From assembly GCA_019188255.1 (NCBI GenBank), contig JAETXT010000014.1:1302001-1366000 (forward strand): a DNA stretch of 64,000 nucleotides, in the 5' to 3' direction. This DNA comes from Verticillium longisporum. Lineage: Eukaryota; Ascomycota; Sordariomycetes; Glomerellales; Plectosphaerellaceae. The stretch's first letter is position 1, and the number at the start of each line of letters is the position of its first letter. Below, one piece after another: positions 21,583-32,217 of the stretch. The notes under the pieces are model-generated. The model searched no databases. It was given only the letters and a program-made list of their open reading frames with translations, and was not told the DNA's origin. A program made the position numbers and the translations under genes.

Positions 21583-22579
21583 ATGGTATGTTCGGCCCGA
21601 GACATCGAATTCGAGCCTCCTTCCCCTGCGAACTGTCCAAGGCCTGACTTTGCCTCGTCTCCATGTGTTAGGCCACGCCTGTCGCCGGTTACAAACCCTC
21701 TCCACTGGGATATGGGTCTCCACGCAGCTCTCCATTCCGTCGCCCCGAATCGCCCGCCTCACCTTCCAGCCCATCTTTGAGACAGACAACACCATCAGCA
21801 TCACCCACGAAAACACCCTATCGCACCAGCAGGTCAAGCTTCGCCGAGCCGCCGACGACGCCCACCCGCACTGCTGACAGTTGGACGCCAAGAGCACTTC
21901 CCCAGACTCCACCGCGCGTCGACATGCAGGCATCGCCAAAGGTCGCCACCCGGTCGTCACCTGTCAAGACGACCATGAACGGCAACGCCCTGTCGCAGCT
22001 GCAGCCAACCCAGGTGCGAACGCTGCGCGAGGGCTTTGAGATCTTGGACCGGGACAGTGATGGCGTTGTCAACAGGGAGGATGTGGCCGATATGCTGACA
22101 CAGCTGGGTACGTCGCTCCGGAAGCAGTTTTCCTTTTCCACGAGACTGACGGTCATGCAGGACTACCCGCGAACGCCTCCGACGTTTCCAAGTTCTTTCC
22201 TCCATCAGCTCCACAGACGATGACGATGGCCGTCTTTCTGAATACACTAGCCGCGATGCTGGCAACGCTCTCGCCCCAGGCAGAGCTGCTGTCGGCCTTT
22301 TCAGCCTTTGACGACGATGATAGCGGTCAGATAGATATGGCCGAGCTCCGCGATGCTCTCCTCAACACGGCGCCCGAGCCGGGCGAGCGTGCGCTGACAC
22401 CGGCAGAGGTCGATCAGGTCATGCAAGGGTTCACCGGGCGAAGGGCATTCAGCCGCAACATGCAAGGCGGATTGGGCAAGCGTGGTGAGGTTTTCCGGTA
22501 CCAGGAATTCGTCAACTCGGTCATGGGCTCCAATAACGGTGCTTCAGAGGCGTCTTCGGCAGAGACGTCTGAGAACTGA
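21583..22579 (+). CDS. Myosin regulatory light chain (EF-hand)
   Basis: The product is an EF-hand light chain of the type that binds the IQ motif of type II myosin in the cytokinetic ring (fission-yeast Rlc1-like). Exon 1 is only the ATG (21583..21585); exon 2 is 21672..22107 and exon 3 is 22161..22579, giving 285 aa. The ~110-residue N-terminal extension is Ser/Pro/Arg-rich, with many SP and TP pairs suited to kinase control. The first EF-hand loop is DRDSDGVVNREDV after LREGFEIL; a second is DDDDSGQIDMAEL. The remainder (QEFVNSVMG) follows the two-lobed calmodulin fold. Splicing at the start codon is inferred because the reading frame upstream of the first recognisable residues opens directly at GTGTTAG|GCC. 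The Cdc4 essential light chain is less likely given the long N-terminus. Confidence 0.82.
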
Positions 22580-23006
22580 GAAGGGGCGATTTCGTTTTTT
22601 GGGGGGGTTGCCACTGGGGCTGTATTAGCAATCGTGGGACGAAGGCACTCTCAAGGAAGCAGGATTCAAAGAGGCCAACGGGGTCCAAAGAATATGGATA
22701 TAGGTAATGCGCAGTCATGATATCGGAGTTTGCTGGGTGACCCCAAGAATCTGTATTTTGCACAGGGTTTGGTTTGCTGACAGCTTTCCATGCCGCAATG
22801 TGTTGCGCCTCTGTTGGCTTTGCCAAGACTTCTGGTTTGGCAATATTTGCCCCACCATCGATGCTCTTATCGTCTTATCTGCATCCCGTTACCGCGGGGC
22901 ACCTCCGCAAAATATCGTCGGTTGCACCCCGCCATCGCTGGCTTCAATTGACTCTTATCGAAGACGAATTTGTGCGAAAACGGTCAATTGACGCACAATC
23001 CCCGCC
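22580..23006. other. Intergenic region upstream of URA4
   Basis: These 427 bases lie between two genes in the same direction and contain the light-chain 3' UTR and the URA4 promoter. I see no other feature. Confidence 0.5.
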
Positions 23007-24184
23007 ATGAAGGACACATACACTTTCCCCGCCGCGGCTGACTTCCATGTATGTCACCCCTCGGTCCGAATGCGTGCCGCAAGACTGAGCCCGCCCAGGT
23101 CCACCTCCGTGATGGCGACATGAGCCGGGCTGTCGTCCCGACGATTCGCGACGGCGGCGTCGACACGGTCTACGTGATGCCGAACCTGATCCCACCCGTC
23201 ACCACGGTCGCCCAGGCGCTAGCCTACAAGGAGCGCCTCCAAGCCATCGACAACAGTGTCAACTACCTCATGACACTCTTCCTCGACGAGAGCATCACGC
23301 CCGAGGTCGTCCGCGAGGCCAAGAAGGCTGGCATCGCCGGCATCAAGTCGTACCCCAAGGGCACGACGACCAACTCGTCCGGCGGTGTCGTCAGCTACGA
23401 GCCCTACGACGCCACCTTTGCCGCCATGGAGGAGTTCGGCCTCGTCCTCAACATCCACGGCGAGGTGCCCAACAACACGCAAAAGGACGTGTCGGTCATG
23501 AACGCCGAGTCCAAGTTCCTGCCGACGCTGCTCGAGGTGCACGCCAAGTTCCCCAAACTCAGGATCGTGCTCGAGCACGTCACGACGGCGGACGCCTGCG
23601 AGGCGGTGCGCAGCTGCGGTCCCACCGTCGCCGGCACCATCACGGCCCACCACCTGTCTCTCGTCATCGACCAGGCCGTCGGCGACGTCTTCTGCTACTG
23701 CAAGCCGGTGGCCAAGTCACCCGAGGACCGGCGCGCTCTGCTCAACGCGCTCGTGACGAGCAACGGAAAGTTCTTCCTCGGCACCGACAGCGCCCGTAAG
23801 CCTCCCCCCTTGCCAGGTCGGAAAGAAAGACGTGACGTGGACTTTTTATGCTGACGAGATGCAGCGCATGACATCAGCGCCAAGAAGGGCAAGGGCAGCG
23901 CGGCGGCAGGTGTCTTCACGCAACCCCACGCTTCGCAGTACATCCTGACGGCCCTAGAGGAGGGCATCGCGCGGGAGGACATCAAGGATGAGCATGTGAC
24001 TGAGGAAGTCCTCCGGGGTTTCTTGAGCGAGTGGGGACGCAAGTTCTACGGCGTTGAGCCGGCGACGCAGAAGATCGTGCTTACCAAGGGCGACAAGGTC
24101 ATCCCCGAATCCGTCAAGGACGCAGGCGTCGAGGTTGTGCATTACCGGGCTGGCACCAAGACATGGGACTTGAAGTGGCAGTAG
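23007..24184 (+). CDS. URA4: Dihydroorotase
   Basis: The enzyme catalyses the third step of pyrimidine biosynthesis, ring closure of carbamoyl-aspartate to dihydroorotate. In fungi it is a separate class II, bacterial-type, zinc protein rather than a domain of the large CAD protein. Exons are 23007..23048, 23099..23795 and 23865..24184, for 352 aa (yeast Ura4 has 364). The zinc ligands DFHVHLRDG span the first intron. The carbamylated lysine lies in GIKSYPKGTTTNSSGGV. Later metal histidines are in LNIHGEV and VLEHVTT. The catalytic aspartate lies in FFLGTDSAPHDISAKK, which spans the second intron. Both splice joints split conserved motifs and so are well supported. Confidence 0.95.
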
Positions 24185-26261
24185 GGTTTGCATCGTTGGG
24201 GGGATTTAGAACTCGGGGTTGAGACAAAAAGGGGGTAAAAGGTGTTTGTGAGGAAATATCTAGGTGAGGGGCGAGACATTAGGATCCAAGACTCATTAAA
24301 ACGAAACACTCAACAACACCGGAAAGAGGTGCCTGTGTCGAAACGAAAGCAGGACAAGTACGTCACATGTTGACATGAGACGATGTCTTGCAGGGGTTAC
24401 CACAAGTTCAAATCTCGGCTAAGTGGTATGGGAGGTCAAGACTCCTGGAGCGTTGCTCCAGAGGAACCAAGAGTCGAAGCTCTGCGCGGCACAGCAGCAT
24501 GAGGAGGGACAGAGCAGTAATTCGAAAATTAGCATGGGCATTGCTGCAGTCCCGCAGATGCCAATGAACCTGCAGGCAGTCGCGCCATCCCTAAGAAAGT
24601 CGAAGAACGGGAGGCTGGGATTTGCAGCTGCAGTTGCTGCAAGCCTGCGCACTGGCACCCGAGCAGTCAGTTGAGTGACAGCATAGCCGCGAGCCCCCTC
24701 CCCCCCTCTTTCCCTTCCCTCCCGCCAACGCTAGGTCCCGATGCCGGTGCCGCCCACCCTGAGTGCTACTTGCCGCCGCAAAATCTGAACGGCGGCAGGG
24801 ATCCCGCGTGTTCGCCCCACCGAACCTTCTCGAACCGGTCAGTTGGGAGCATACTTGTGGGACGGTTTCCTACAAAGGCCTCGATAGAGACATGCCAATA
24901 TTGAGTTGGAGGGGATGTTAGAAAGGGGATCCTGGCAACACCTGTGGCAAGCCTCACGCTCACCTCGATTGATATCGATGCCATCCAGCATGACATGTCC
25001 TTCATTGGGTGTCTAGACACAGGAAAAATTCAGTGGCTAGGATATGCACATGCACAGCCAGTGCTAGGCTGTATTTTTGTGCTCATCCACAGTTGTGCAT
25101 AGAGACAGGTCACAAGTTCTGTGCCTATTGGTTCTGGCGGCGGCGGCTCGTCGTTGACTCTCTACGTGGGGTTGACCAGTAATGTAGAGGATACCTGGCA
25201 TAAAGGCGACGCCACAGGTGGTCCAGATGTACCGAGTACCCCACCCTCGAAACCTCCCAGCCCGTCGCTTTTTCTCGTCACCCAACGCAACGCCCACTGA
25301 AAGCCCCCCTGACGCCCAATGAACCTGGCAGTCCGTGTGCACATCACCAGGAGGCAACTTTGTCCAGACTGATGTGCAAAAGCTGATAAACCCCAGCAGA
25401 GAGCCAGCTGTTTGTCCTTGCGCTGTCTTGTCTTTTGCTTTCCGTCTTGTCTGGTCTCATCTGGTCTCGTGTCGTCTGTGCTGTTTTCATGTCATAAAAG
25501 GAACCAGTTTTCATTTCGGATTTTCGGTCGACGGAGCAAACGGAGCAGCATACATTTCATCATCAGCGTCTTTGTGCAACCGACATTGGTACAGAGCAGT
25601 CCCCCCTTCCGGGCCCTGCTGCCTTGTCGCCTTCAGCAAGCTGCCGTTTCCCTCTTCACTCGTTGTCGTTTGGACCCTGAACGTCACAATCACAGTCGAG
25701 TCGCAGTCACAGCCACAACTCAAACCACACACACACCCCCCCCCCCCTCAGCCCAGCCCAGCCCTGGCGCCATCATTTGCAATCGCAGAGCACCCGAGCA
25801 CGAACCGGGGACAGCAGAGAACAGGCCTAGGCTAGCCAGAGGGCGCGAGCAGCAATTTCTCGGCTCGTCCGTGCCAAATCAGTCCCCGTCCCCTTCTTTC
25901 CTCTTCACTTCTTGTCATTTTCCTTCCAGCTTCTGGACACTCTTGAAACAGAACTTTTAGCCATTCCGACTGCATCGGCGTTGCCTTGCGTCACAACCTG
26001 GTCGCCACACGTTTGGTCCCACAGCAAAAGAGAGAGAGAGAGAGAAAGAATCTGAAGGGGGAGAAACAGGACCGTACACCCACACAGTACTGCACCGGGC
26101 TTCCGACATCAGAGTCGCACGCCAACGACCTCTCCTACAGGAATACCCTTATCTCGAGGCGCTGCATGATTCGGGATCGGCCTCGCCCACCACCGGTCGC
26201 CCACCTTACCTAATTAACCAGAACCCACCGGAAGTGTTCAAAGTCGCCAGCGCTGGACTCG
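24185..26261. other. Intergenic region and probable long 5' leader of the DnaJ gene
   Basis: The first ~1.2 kb shows no coding signal. From ~25492 to 26165 (about 670 bases) there is no ATG on the + strand, and the sequence is CT/CA-rich with a poly-C block at ~25735-25747 and a GA repeat at ~26031-26046. This is the look of a long transcribed leader for the DnaJ gene. Confidence 0.55.
26166..26213 (+). promoter_or_regulatory. Upstream ORF of 15 codons before the DnaJ start
   Basis: A single ATG opens MIRDRPRPPPVAHLT and ends at TAA 48 bases before the main start at 26262. It is the only upstream ATG in the last ~670 bases, so it would meet every scanning ribosome. Translation of the main frame would then need leaky scanning or reinitiation. 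Confidence 0.5.
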
Positions 26262-28481
26262 ATGAAGCTGTTCGCCAAAAAGACGTCGTCTTCCAAAAAC
26301 CTGTCACCAGTCAGAACTCCCACGAAGAAGAGGAATTTCACAATTTACCTCAACGTTCCGCTTCCTCCTCGCCCACCAAGTATTCTTCCCCCACCAAATC
26401 CCCAACTAAGCCTACCTATTCCAGACGCAGCACGAGGCCTCCCTCGCCTGGCGGGCGCGAGACTAAATCGCGATCTTCTCGGCCCTTCGGTCGTCATTCC
26501 ACAGACCCCGGATCCTCCTCCTCCTCTTCACGCCGTCACAAGGTCGACCCCAATACCCATCCTCTCAACCTCCCCCTGAAGAGAGAAAGAGACTTTCTGC
26601 ACTTTCCGCCATGAGCCGCAGCAACTCCATGGACATCGACCGCGAGTCGACCGGCGCTGCTTCTTCACCCCCGCAGCGCCCACGCCCACAGCCCAAACCG
26701 CCTTCTCAGTCCCGATCCCCAACATCAACACCGCCGTCAACGGCAACGAGAATGGCAACGACGAAGATGCGCCCATGCCACCCCCGCACAAGTCTAACCC
26801 CTCCAGCCCTGTCCCCACTGCAGAGGACGAGGCCGAGGCTTACAAGGCTGCGGGCAACAAGTTCTTCAAGGAGAAGGACTACAAGAATGCTATCCTTCAG
26901 TACTCCAAAGGTATGTAATCACATTCGCCTCGAAATTTTGCGTGAGAACCACATGCTAATTTTTTTTTAAACAGCCGTCGAGATGATCCCCGACTCGGCT
27001 ACCTATCTCAGCAACCGTGCCGCTGCTTACATGTCTAACGGCAACTACGAAGCAGCCCTCGAAGACTGCCTGCGGGCCGTCGACCTGGATGGCCAGAACC
27101 CGAAGGTTCTCCTGCGTCTCGCACGCATCTACACCAGCCTCGGCCAGCCTGAGGAGGCCATTCTGACGTTTGGCCGCATCCAGCCGCCGCCCTCTGCTAA
27201 GGACATGGCGCCCGCCAAGGAGATGCTGCACCACATTACCGCAGCGAAGAATGCCCTTGCTAGCGGCACTGCCGGCTCTATGGTCCTGCACGCCCTCGAC
27301 CAGGCCGAGCGCCAGCTCGGCTACACCGCACCGAAGCCTCGAAAGTGGCAGATCATGCGTGGTGAGGCTCACCTCAAGATGGGTACCGCCAACGCCCTTG
27401 GCGAGGCTCAGAACATTGCCATGTCGCTGCTGCGTAACAACAGCCAGGACCCTGAGGCGCTCGTTCTCCGGGGTCGTGCCCTGTACTGTCAGGGTGACAA
27501 CGACAAGGCCATCAGCCACTTCCGGAAAGCACTCAGCTGCGACCCGGACATGCGTGACGCCGTCAAGTGGTTGAGGGTTGTGCAGAAGCTCGAGAGGATG
27601 AAGGGAGAAGGCAACGCCGAGTACAAGGCGGGCCAGTGGCAGGCGGCCATTGACAAGTACACTGCCGCTCTAGAGATTGACCCCACCAACAAGGGTACCA
27701 ACTCGAAGATTCTCCAGAATAGGGCGCTGTGTAGGACAAAGCTCAAGGAGTACGACGCTGCCATCGCCGACTGCGAGAGGGCCATCCAGCTGGACCCCAC
27801 CTACACCAAGGCGCGCAAGACAAAGGCCAATGCGCTGGGCTCTGCGGAGAGGTGGGAGGATGCCGTCAAGGAGTGGAAGTCAATCCAGGGACTCGACCCC
27901 GAGGATCGCACCATTGCCAAGGAGATTCGCAAGGCCGAACTGGAGCTGAAGAAGAGCAAGCGCAAGGATTACTACAAGATCCTCCAGATCGGCAAGGATG
28001 CCGATGATACCCAGATCAAGAAGGCCTACCGCAAGCTGGCCATCGTTCACCATCCTGATAAGAACCCCAACGACGAGCATGCCGCTGAGCGCTTCAAGGA
28101 TATTGGTGAAGCTTATGAGACCCTGAGCGACTCTCAGTATGTCTTCCCCTCCTCTTTCTGTATTGTCAAGTTGAAGAAGCGTATGCTGACCTATGCAGAA
28201 AACGTGCGGCCTATGACAATGGCGATGATCTGATGGATCCCAATGACATGTTCGGTGGCGGCGGCGGTATGCATGGTGGCATGGGTGGCATGCACGGCGG
28301 CATCGACCCTGAGATGCTCTTCAACATGATGGGTGGCATGGGCGGCGGTGGCGGCGGCGGCGGCGGCGGGTTCCCCGGTGGTGGTGGTTTCCCCGGCGGT
28401 GGCACGTTCTCCTTCGCCGACGGGTCCAGCGGTCGCCAGCGCCCTGGCTTCAGCGGACGTGGCTTCAACTTCTCCACCTGA
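26262..28481 (+). CDS. TPR-DnaJ co-chaperone (DNAJC7-like), three frameshifts
   Basis: The protein is a cytosolic Hsp70/Hsp90 co-chaperone with tetratricopeptide repeats and a C-terminal J domain. Exons are 26262..26910, 26975..28136 and 28199..28481. The N-terminus is Ser/Pro/Lys-rich. TPRs start at [20 protein letters not shown] (residue ~205) and run through roughly seven repeats to [13 protein letters not shown]. The J domain is [20 protein letters not shown] with the essential HPD in [12 protein letters not shown] Gly/Met/Phe-rich tail follows. The disordered first exon is broken three times by single missing bases, between ~26290 and 26360, at the C run 26572-26576, and at the C run 26668-26672. 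Restored, the protein is 698 aa. Coding-like sequence continues in the same frame after the TGA at 28479-28481. Confidence 0.88.
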
Positions 28482-28784
28482 CAACCCGACTCTGATCAGG
28501 GCGAGGAAGACGAGGAAGACGAGACGGGATCGGAGGACGATGGCGACAGCGACAGCTCGCAGCCTGCCGGTAACGACGTCCACGAGAAGCTACGAGACCA
28601 CATGCAGCGTCGCCATGACGAACAAGACGAACTTGTCGGGAAACTGCGCCAGTACGGCATCTTTGCGATTGCGGCAGTCGTGCTGCTCCCGCCGTCACTG
28701 TTGGTGCTGATGGCTGCCATGGCAGCAACTGTATACCTTGCTCTGCGCGCCGCTCAGCACCTCGGTCGTCGACAACAGGTCTGA
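28482..28784 (+). CDS. In-frame 3' extension of the DnaJ ORF: acidic linker plus hydrophobic tail
   Basis: Directly after the DnaJ stop (TGA followed by C) the same frame stays open for 100 codons. It encodes an acidic stretch (DQGEEDEEDETGSEDDGDSD), a charged helix (EKLRDHMQRRHDEQDELVGK) and one long or two short hydrophobic segments (GIFAIAAVVLLPP, then SLLVLMAAMAATVYLAL), ending LGRRQQV. The composition is protein-like rather than random. It could be translated by stop-codon readthrough, by a start at the internal ATG 28602 (60 aa), or it could be the original C-terminus cut off by a CGA-to-TGA change. I see no splice pair that would skip the stop. Confidence 0.35.
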   Translation, partial: QPDSDQGEEDEEDETGSEDDGDSDSSQPAGNDVHEKLRDHMQRRHDEQDELVGKLRQYGIFAIAAVVLLPPSLLVLMAAMAATVYLALRAAQHLGRRQQV

Positions 28785-29339
28785 GGAGCTGCGGCGGCGT
28801 CAAATCGGGACATGGGACGTCCTGGACGGGTTTGGAACTAATGAGGCGAATCGGGGCAACGACGTTTTGTGCGTTGGTGCACACGACTATCCACCTGGCC
28901 ACCCTCTATCATCTGCATAATCACCGGTGGCGTTCCCAGGGTTCGTGTGTTTTTGGTCTGCTATTTTCCTTATTTTTCCATAGAGCCACGGGACTACGGT
29001 CCCGTGTTCGGGGAGGGTGGTCCGGGGGAACGTTCCTTGAAAGACATACCCGCGCATTAGACTGGTTCCGTCAGATCGGGCTGCGACGCTGTAGCTTTGA
29101 ATCCATGTGGAAAGCGACTTGCCATTTTACTTCTTCATAATCATATACAGTGGTGTCTTTTACTCCGTACTCATCCATGGGTATATCCTCCGCTCTGCCT
29201 AGTTCTCGAGCCTGCCTAGCCCCTTTTCTAGAGCTCCAAACTTGGCTCGCTGGCATTACGAACCTGATCGTATCCTCCTGTCCGCTCATCACAGCCTGTT
29301 CTCCCTCCCTCCCTTGCCTCTACAATCCAGCATGTCAGA
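28785..29339. other. Convergent intergenic region DnaJ/MED10
   Basis: This is 555 bases of 3'-flanking sequence for converging genes. I see no coding signal. Confidence 0.5.
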
Positions 29340-29954
29340 TCAAGCACCCTCCCTCTTGACGGGACTCGTCATCTCCACAACCCTCGCGACATCCTCGGCC
29401 ACCTCGGGCATGGCGCTCCTCATCTCCCCAGCGAGCACGTCCCTCAACTGCGCAAACGCGCCCATCTTGCCCCGCATGAGCTGGTTGCCCCGCCGCACGA
29501 GCTCGACAAACTCGCGCGTGTAAATGTCCGGGTTGCGCCCGTTCTCGACGTACTGCACGAGCTCGGGCGGAATGTTGGGCAGCGCGCCCGGCGTGACGTG
29601 GCGGGCCGGGTCGTGGAGCGGCACGCCGGGCGGCATGCCGAGCTGGTCCTGGGCGTTGGGCGGCACGCCGTCCGGGGTCGGCGGGGCGCCGGCGACGGCG
29701 GTCGTGTGGACGGCCTGCAGGGAGGCGGAGAGCGTTTGGAGCGACGAGGTGAGGGCCGTGTGGGACGAGTGTGTTGGTGTCGTCGTGTACATTGTGATCT
29801 GGAGCATGATCTGGTAGAGGTCTTGGATCGTGTCCTTGAGCTGTTCTGTGAAGGCGGGTCAGTATTAGGAGGTAGGCCTTTGGGAGGGTGTGCCACGGCG
29901 AGGAGGGGACGGACGCTCAAGGAGCTCTTGGGGGTTGTTTTCCATTGGAGCCAT
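29340..29954 (-). CDS. MED10: Mediator complex subunit 10 (Nut2)
   Basis: Med10 is an essential middle-module subunit of Mediator, which bridges activators and RNA polymerase II. Exons 29954..29915 and 29845..29340, with a 69-nt intron, give 181 aa. The splice yields MAPMENNPQELLEQQLKDTI and then QDLYQIMLQITMY, the family's N-terminal helix. The C-terminal signature is NGRNPDIYTREFVELVRRGN followed by QLMRGKMGAFAQLRDVLAGE. A ~45-residue Ala/Pro/Thr-rich linker (TTAVAGAPPTPDGVPPNAQD) separates the two conserved parts and is longer than in yeast Nut2 (157 aa). The gene is complete with no defect. Confidence 0.93.
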
Positions 29955-30415
29955 CGTTGCGGCAGTGCTTTTGTTTGCGGCTGGAAGTTGGCGATCCTTG
30001 ATCCCTATGCGCTGGAGGTGATTCTGGGCTTCGATTGTCGCAAGAATTACGAGTAAGGCCCGAGACTGGTGGAAGTCAATGGTTGAGAGCGGCGTGATGG
30101 ACGAATGTGCAGTGAGGCGGGATGCGACAATGATGGGCCTAGACTGACCTCAGAGGAAGGTGCGGCCGTCTACGGGCACTCGATATCCTATCGATAAGCG
30201 TTGTAAGCTATGCATGACTAAGCGTAGTAACCCCTTTCGATCTCGCTGAAGCAAAGAAGATAGCATCACGTCGATTTAAACAAGGCTTTACTTTTCTCTT
30301 CATACTTCAAACGGGGGCACTCGTCAAGTTTAACCTGTAGCATCCGCTTCGTAGGCTAATTGTATTGCTCAATAGTCCCTGTTCCGCCCTAAGGATACTC
30401 TTTAGTACTAGTCAT
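29955..30415. other. Intergenic region MED10/LIM gene
   Basis: These 461 bases lie between the MED10 start and the stop codon of the LIM-domain gene. The part from ~30180 to 30415 is visibly richer in A+T than its neighbours and contains several TA-rich words. I cannot tell whether it is a 3' UTR or a decayed repeat. Confidence 0.4.
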
Positions 30416-32217
30416 CTATCGGGTTCCCTGCTGCTTCCCCGAAAACAACCGCCTCAACTCATCTCGTAAGTGCCGTCTGTCTCTCATATTCGGCTGTTGT
30501 TCTGGTCCCATGGAATGCGTAGAGCCGGCACCATCAACAGCACTCTGTCTCTTGCAGTCCGAGTTGGGCACTTGATCACCTGCAGCCCTTTGAATCGCTA
30601 TCCTGCTCCGCAAGACCGTGTCTTGAATACGCGAGGGCTGCAGCACGGTATTTGTCGGCCCATAGGCGCTACTATATTCCGTCGAGCTGATTGTGGCTGC
30701 TACGCTCTCTATTCTCTGCGCCTCAGTCGCCGCTGTCGGTTTGATTGTGATTGTCAGAGGTCTTGGAGATGGTGATCTGATGGGTCGATATTTCTCAAGA
30801 TACTCCGAAGATAGCGGTGGTGGGGTACGAGCCGTTGGCAGTACGGTGTCATGTTTGTGGGACGAAGGAACGGCTGGCGCAGAGAGCGGGGGGCGGGTTC
30901 GAGTTAGCTGTGGAGGAAGCTCATCGAAAGCAACATGACGGTTGGGCATAGTGCCCGCAAGGCCAGGCTGAGGACGGCATGGCAAAGTGGCAATCTCGTT
31001 GTGCTCTTCGAAAGAAAACTCCGGGGGTGTAGCGTAGGCTGAAGACGTCGAGACTTCCGTCACAGTCCTCTGGTGTCCTTGAATGTAGGCCATCCGCGAG
31101 GACGGTCGTTTCAGGGGTTCGTGGCTGACCCATGAACTCGGTGTATGACGCTTCATGTGATCCTCAACAGTTCTTGGATGAAAGTCTGTGATGCTGCCTC
31201 CAGATGACGTCCTCGCCAATGAAGAGACTCTGGGAGAAAGAGACGGCGGGGTTGAGGCTGGGTTTAATATCTTCTGAGGACAAACTGTCGAGATGCTTGA
31301 GGATGTTCGCGCCCTTTCTGGAAGAGGACCCAATTGCTGAGTTGATGTCGAGGATACGCGCGAAGGGGAAACAGGAGTAGATTGTCGCGATGCATCTGGG
31401 TAGTACTGGCGACGGTTACCAGGGAGCATCTGCATCCAGCGTGGGATCGGCTTCGTAGGGCTAGGTTTGAAGGCGGGCTCGCCCAGAGGGTCGTTGATAG
31501 ACACGTAAATAGTGGAATCTGGTAGGTCAATGGCATCGGTGGCGTCTCTCTGCTGGTTTCTATCGTGTTTCGTGACGCTGGAGTTCTCTCCTGTGGCTCG
31601 TAGCGAGGAGCGGTAGGAAGGGCTCTCGGGCTGAGAGGCATTAGCACTCAACCATCGTCAGCCGTGATAAGTATTGTCAAACTCACCACTGGGGCCCCTT
31701 TTTGATTGCTTCCAATCCTCGATGGTAGTGGTTGTCCCTGACTGGCTTCCCATCTTGTTCGCCCCAGCCCGCCGTCCACGCAATCCATTCTTCTCAAGCC
31801 CTTCTGCACAACCGCCCTCTCGTCCATCCCATCCAACTCGGCCTCTACGAGACAGTGTGCGCAAAGTGGTGGCTCCTCGATCTCCCGTCCACTAGTCTTT
31901 CCCATGTTACCCTCCAAGTCATCGTCCAAATCCCCAAAAAGCTCCTCAAGCTTGACTCCTGATGCGATATGCTTGCTCCCACAGAGAAGACATCCGTAGC
32001 ACGCCCGATGCCAGAAGCACCATCCAAGACTAACACAGTCTTCCCCGCGCATCACGATCTCTCCGCATACCTAGCATATGGAGAGTTCGATGAGGGCCGC
32101 GTAGCATGGCTCGCAGGTAAGGCGGGCAGAGCGGCCAAGGGCGTGGGTAGGACCGTCGGTCAAGCGCCAGCAGAAGGTACATGTGAATAATGGCGAAGAA
32201 GAATAGGGAGGTGGCAT
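30416..32217 (-). CDS. LIM zinc-finger protein interrupted by an in-frame UAG
   Basis: Exons are 32217..31687 and 31630..30416; the 56-nt intron has a GTGAGT donor. The frame opens MPPPYSSSPLFTCTFCWRLT, an N-terminal zinc knuckle (CTFC...CEPC). A LIM domain follows: C-stop-V-C, 18 residues, H-R-A-C, Y-G, C-L-L-C, then a later C-A-H-C. The second Cys pair of this domain, with EDCVSLGWCFWHRACYGCLL, is unmistakable. The remaining ~450 residues are Ser/Pro/Thr-rich and disordered. A TAG at 32071..32073 falls between the two cysteines of the first CxxC, where I expect Trp (TGG). Without decoding through it, translation ends after 48 residues. Apart from this codon the frame is open for all 581 codons, so the gene does not look decayed. 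LIM proteins are usually adaptors in actin, polarity or transcription; the partner here is unknown. Confidence 0.78.
32059..32085 (-). promoter_or_regulatory. RNA hairpin presenting UAG in its loop
   Basis: On the mRNA strand, arms CTCTCCATA and TATGCGGAGAG pair (4 bp, a 2-nt bulge, then 5 bp) around the 7-nt loop TGCTAGG. The in-frame UAG of the LIM gene is in this loop. See the findings for the editing hypothesis. Confidence 0.55.

Noticed and set aside
28602..28784. Independent 60-codon small membrane-protein gene
   Set aside because: Kept only as an alternative: the protein-like sequence begins well before this ATG and is in frame with DnaJ, so an extension explains more.
30180..30415. 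RIP-mutated transposon relic
   Set aside because: The A+T rise is slight and there is no recognisable element sequence or terminal repeat.
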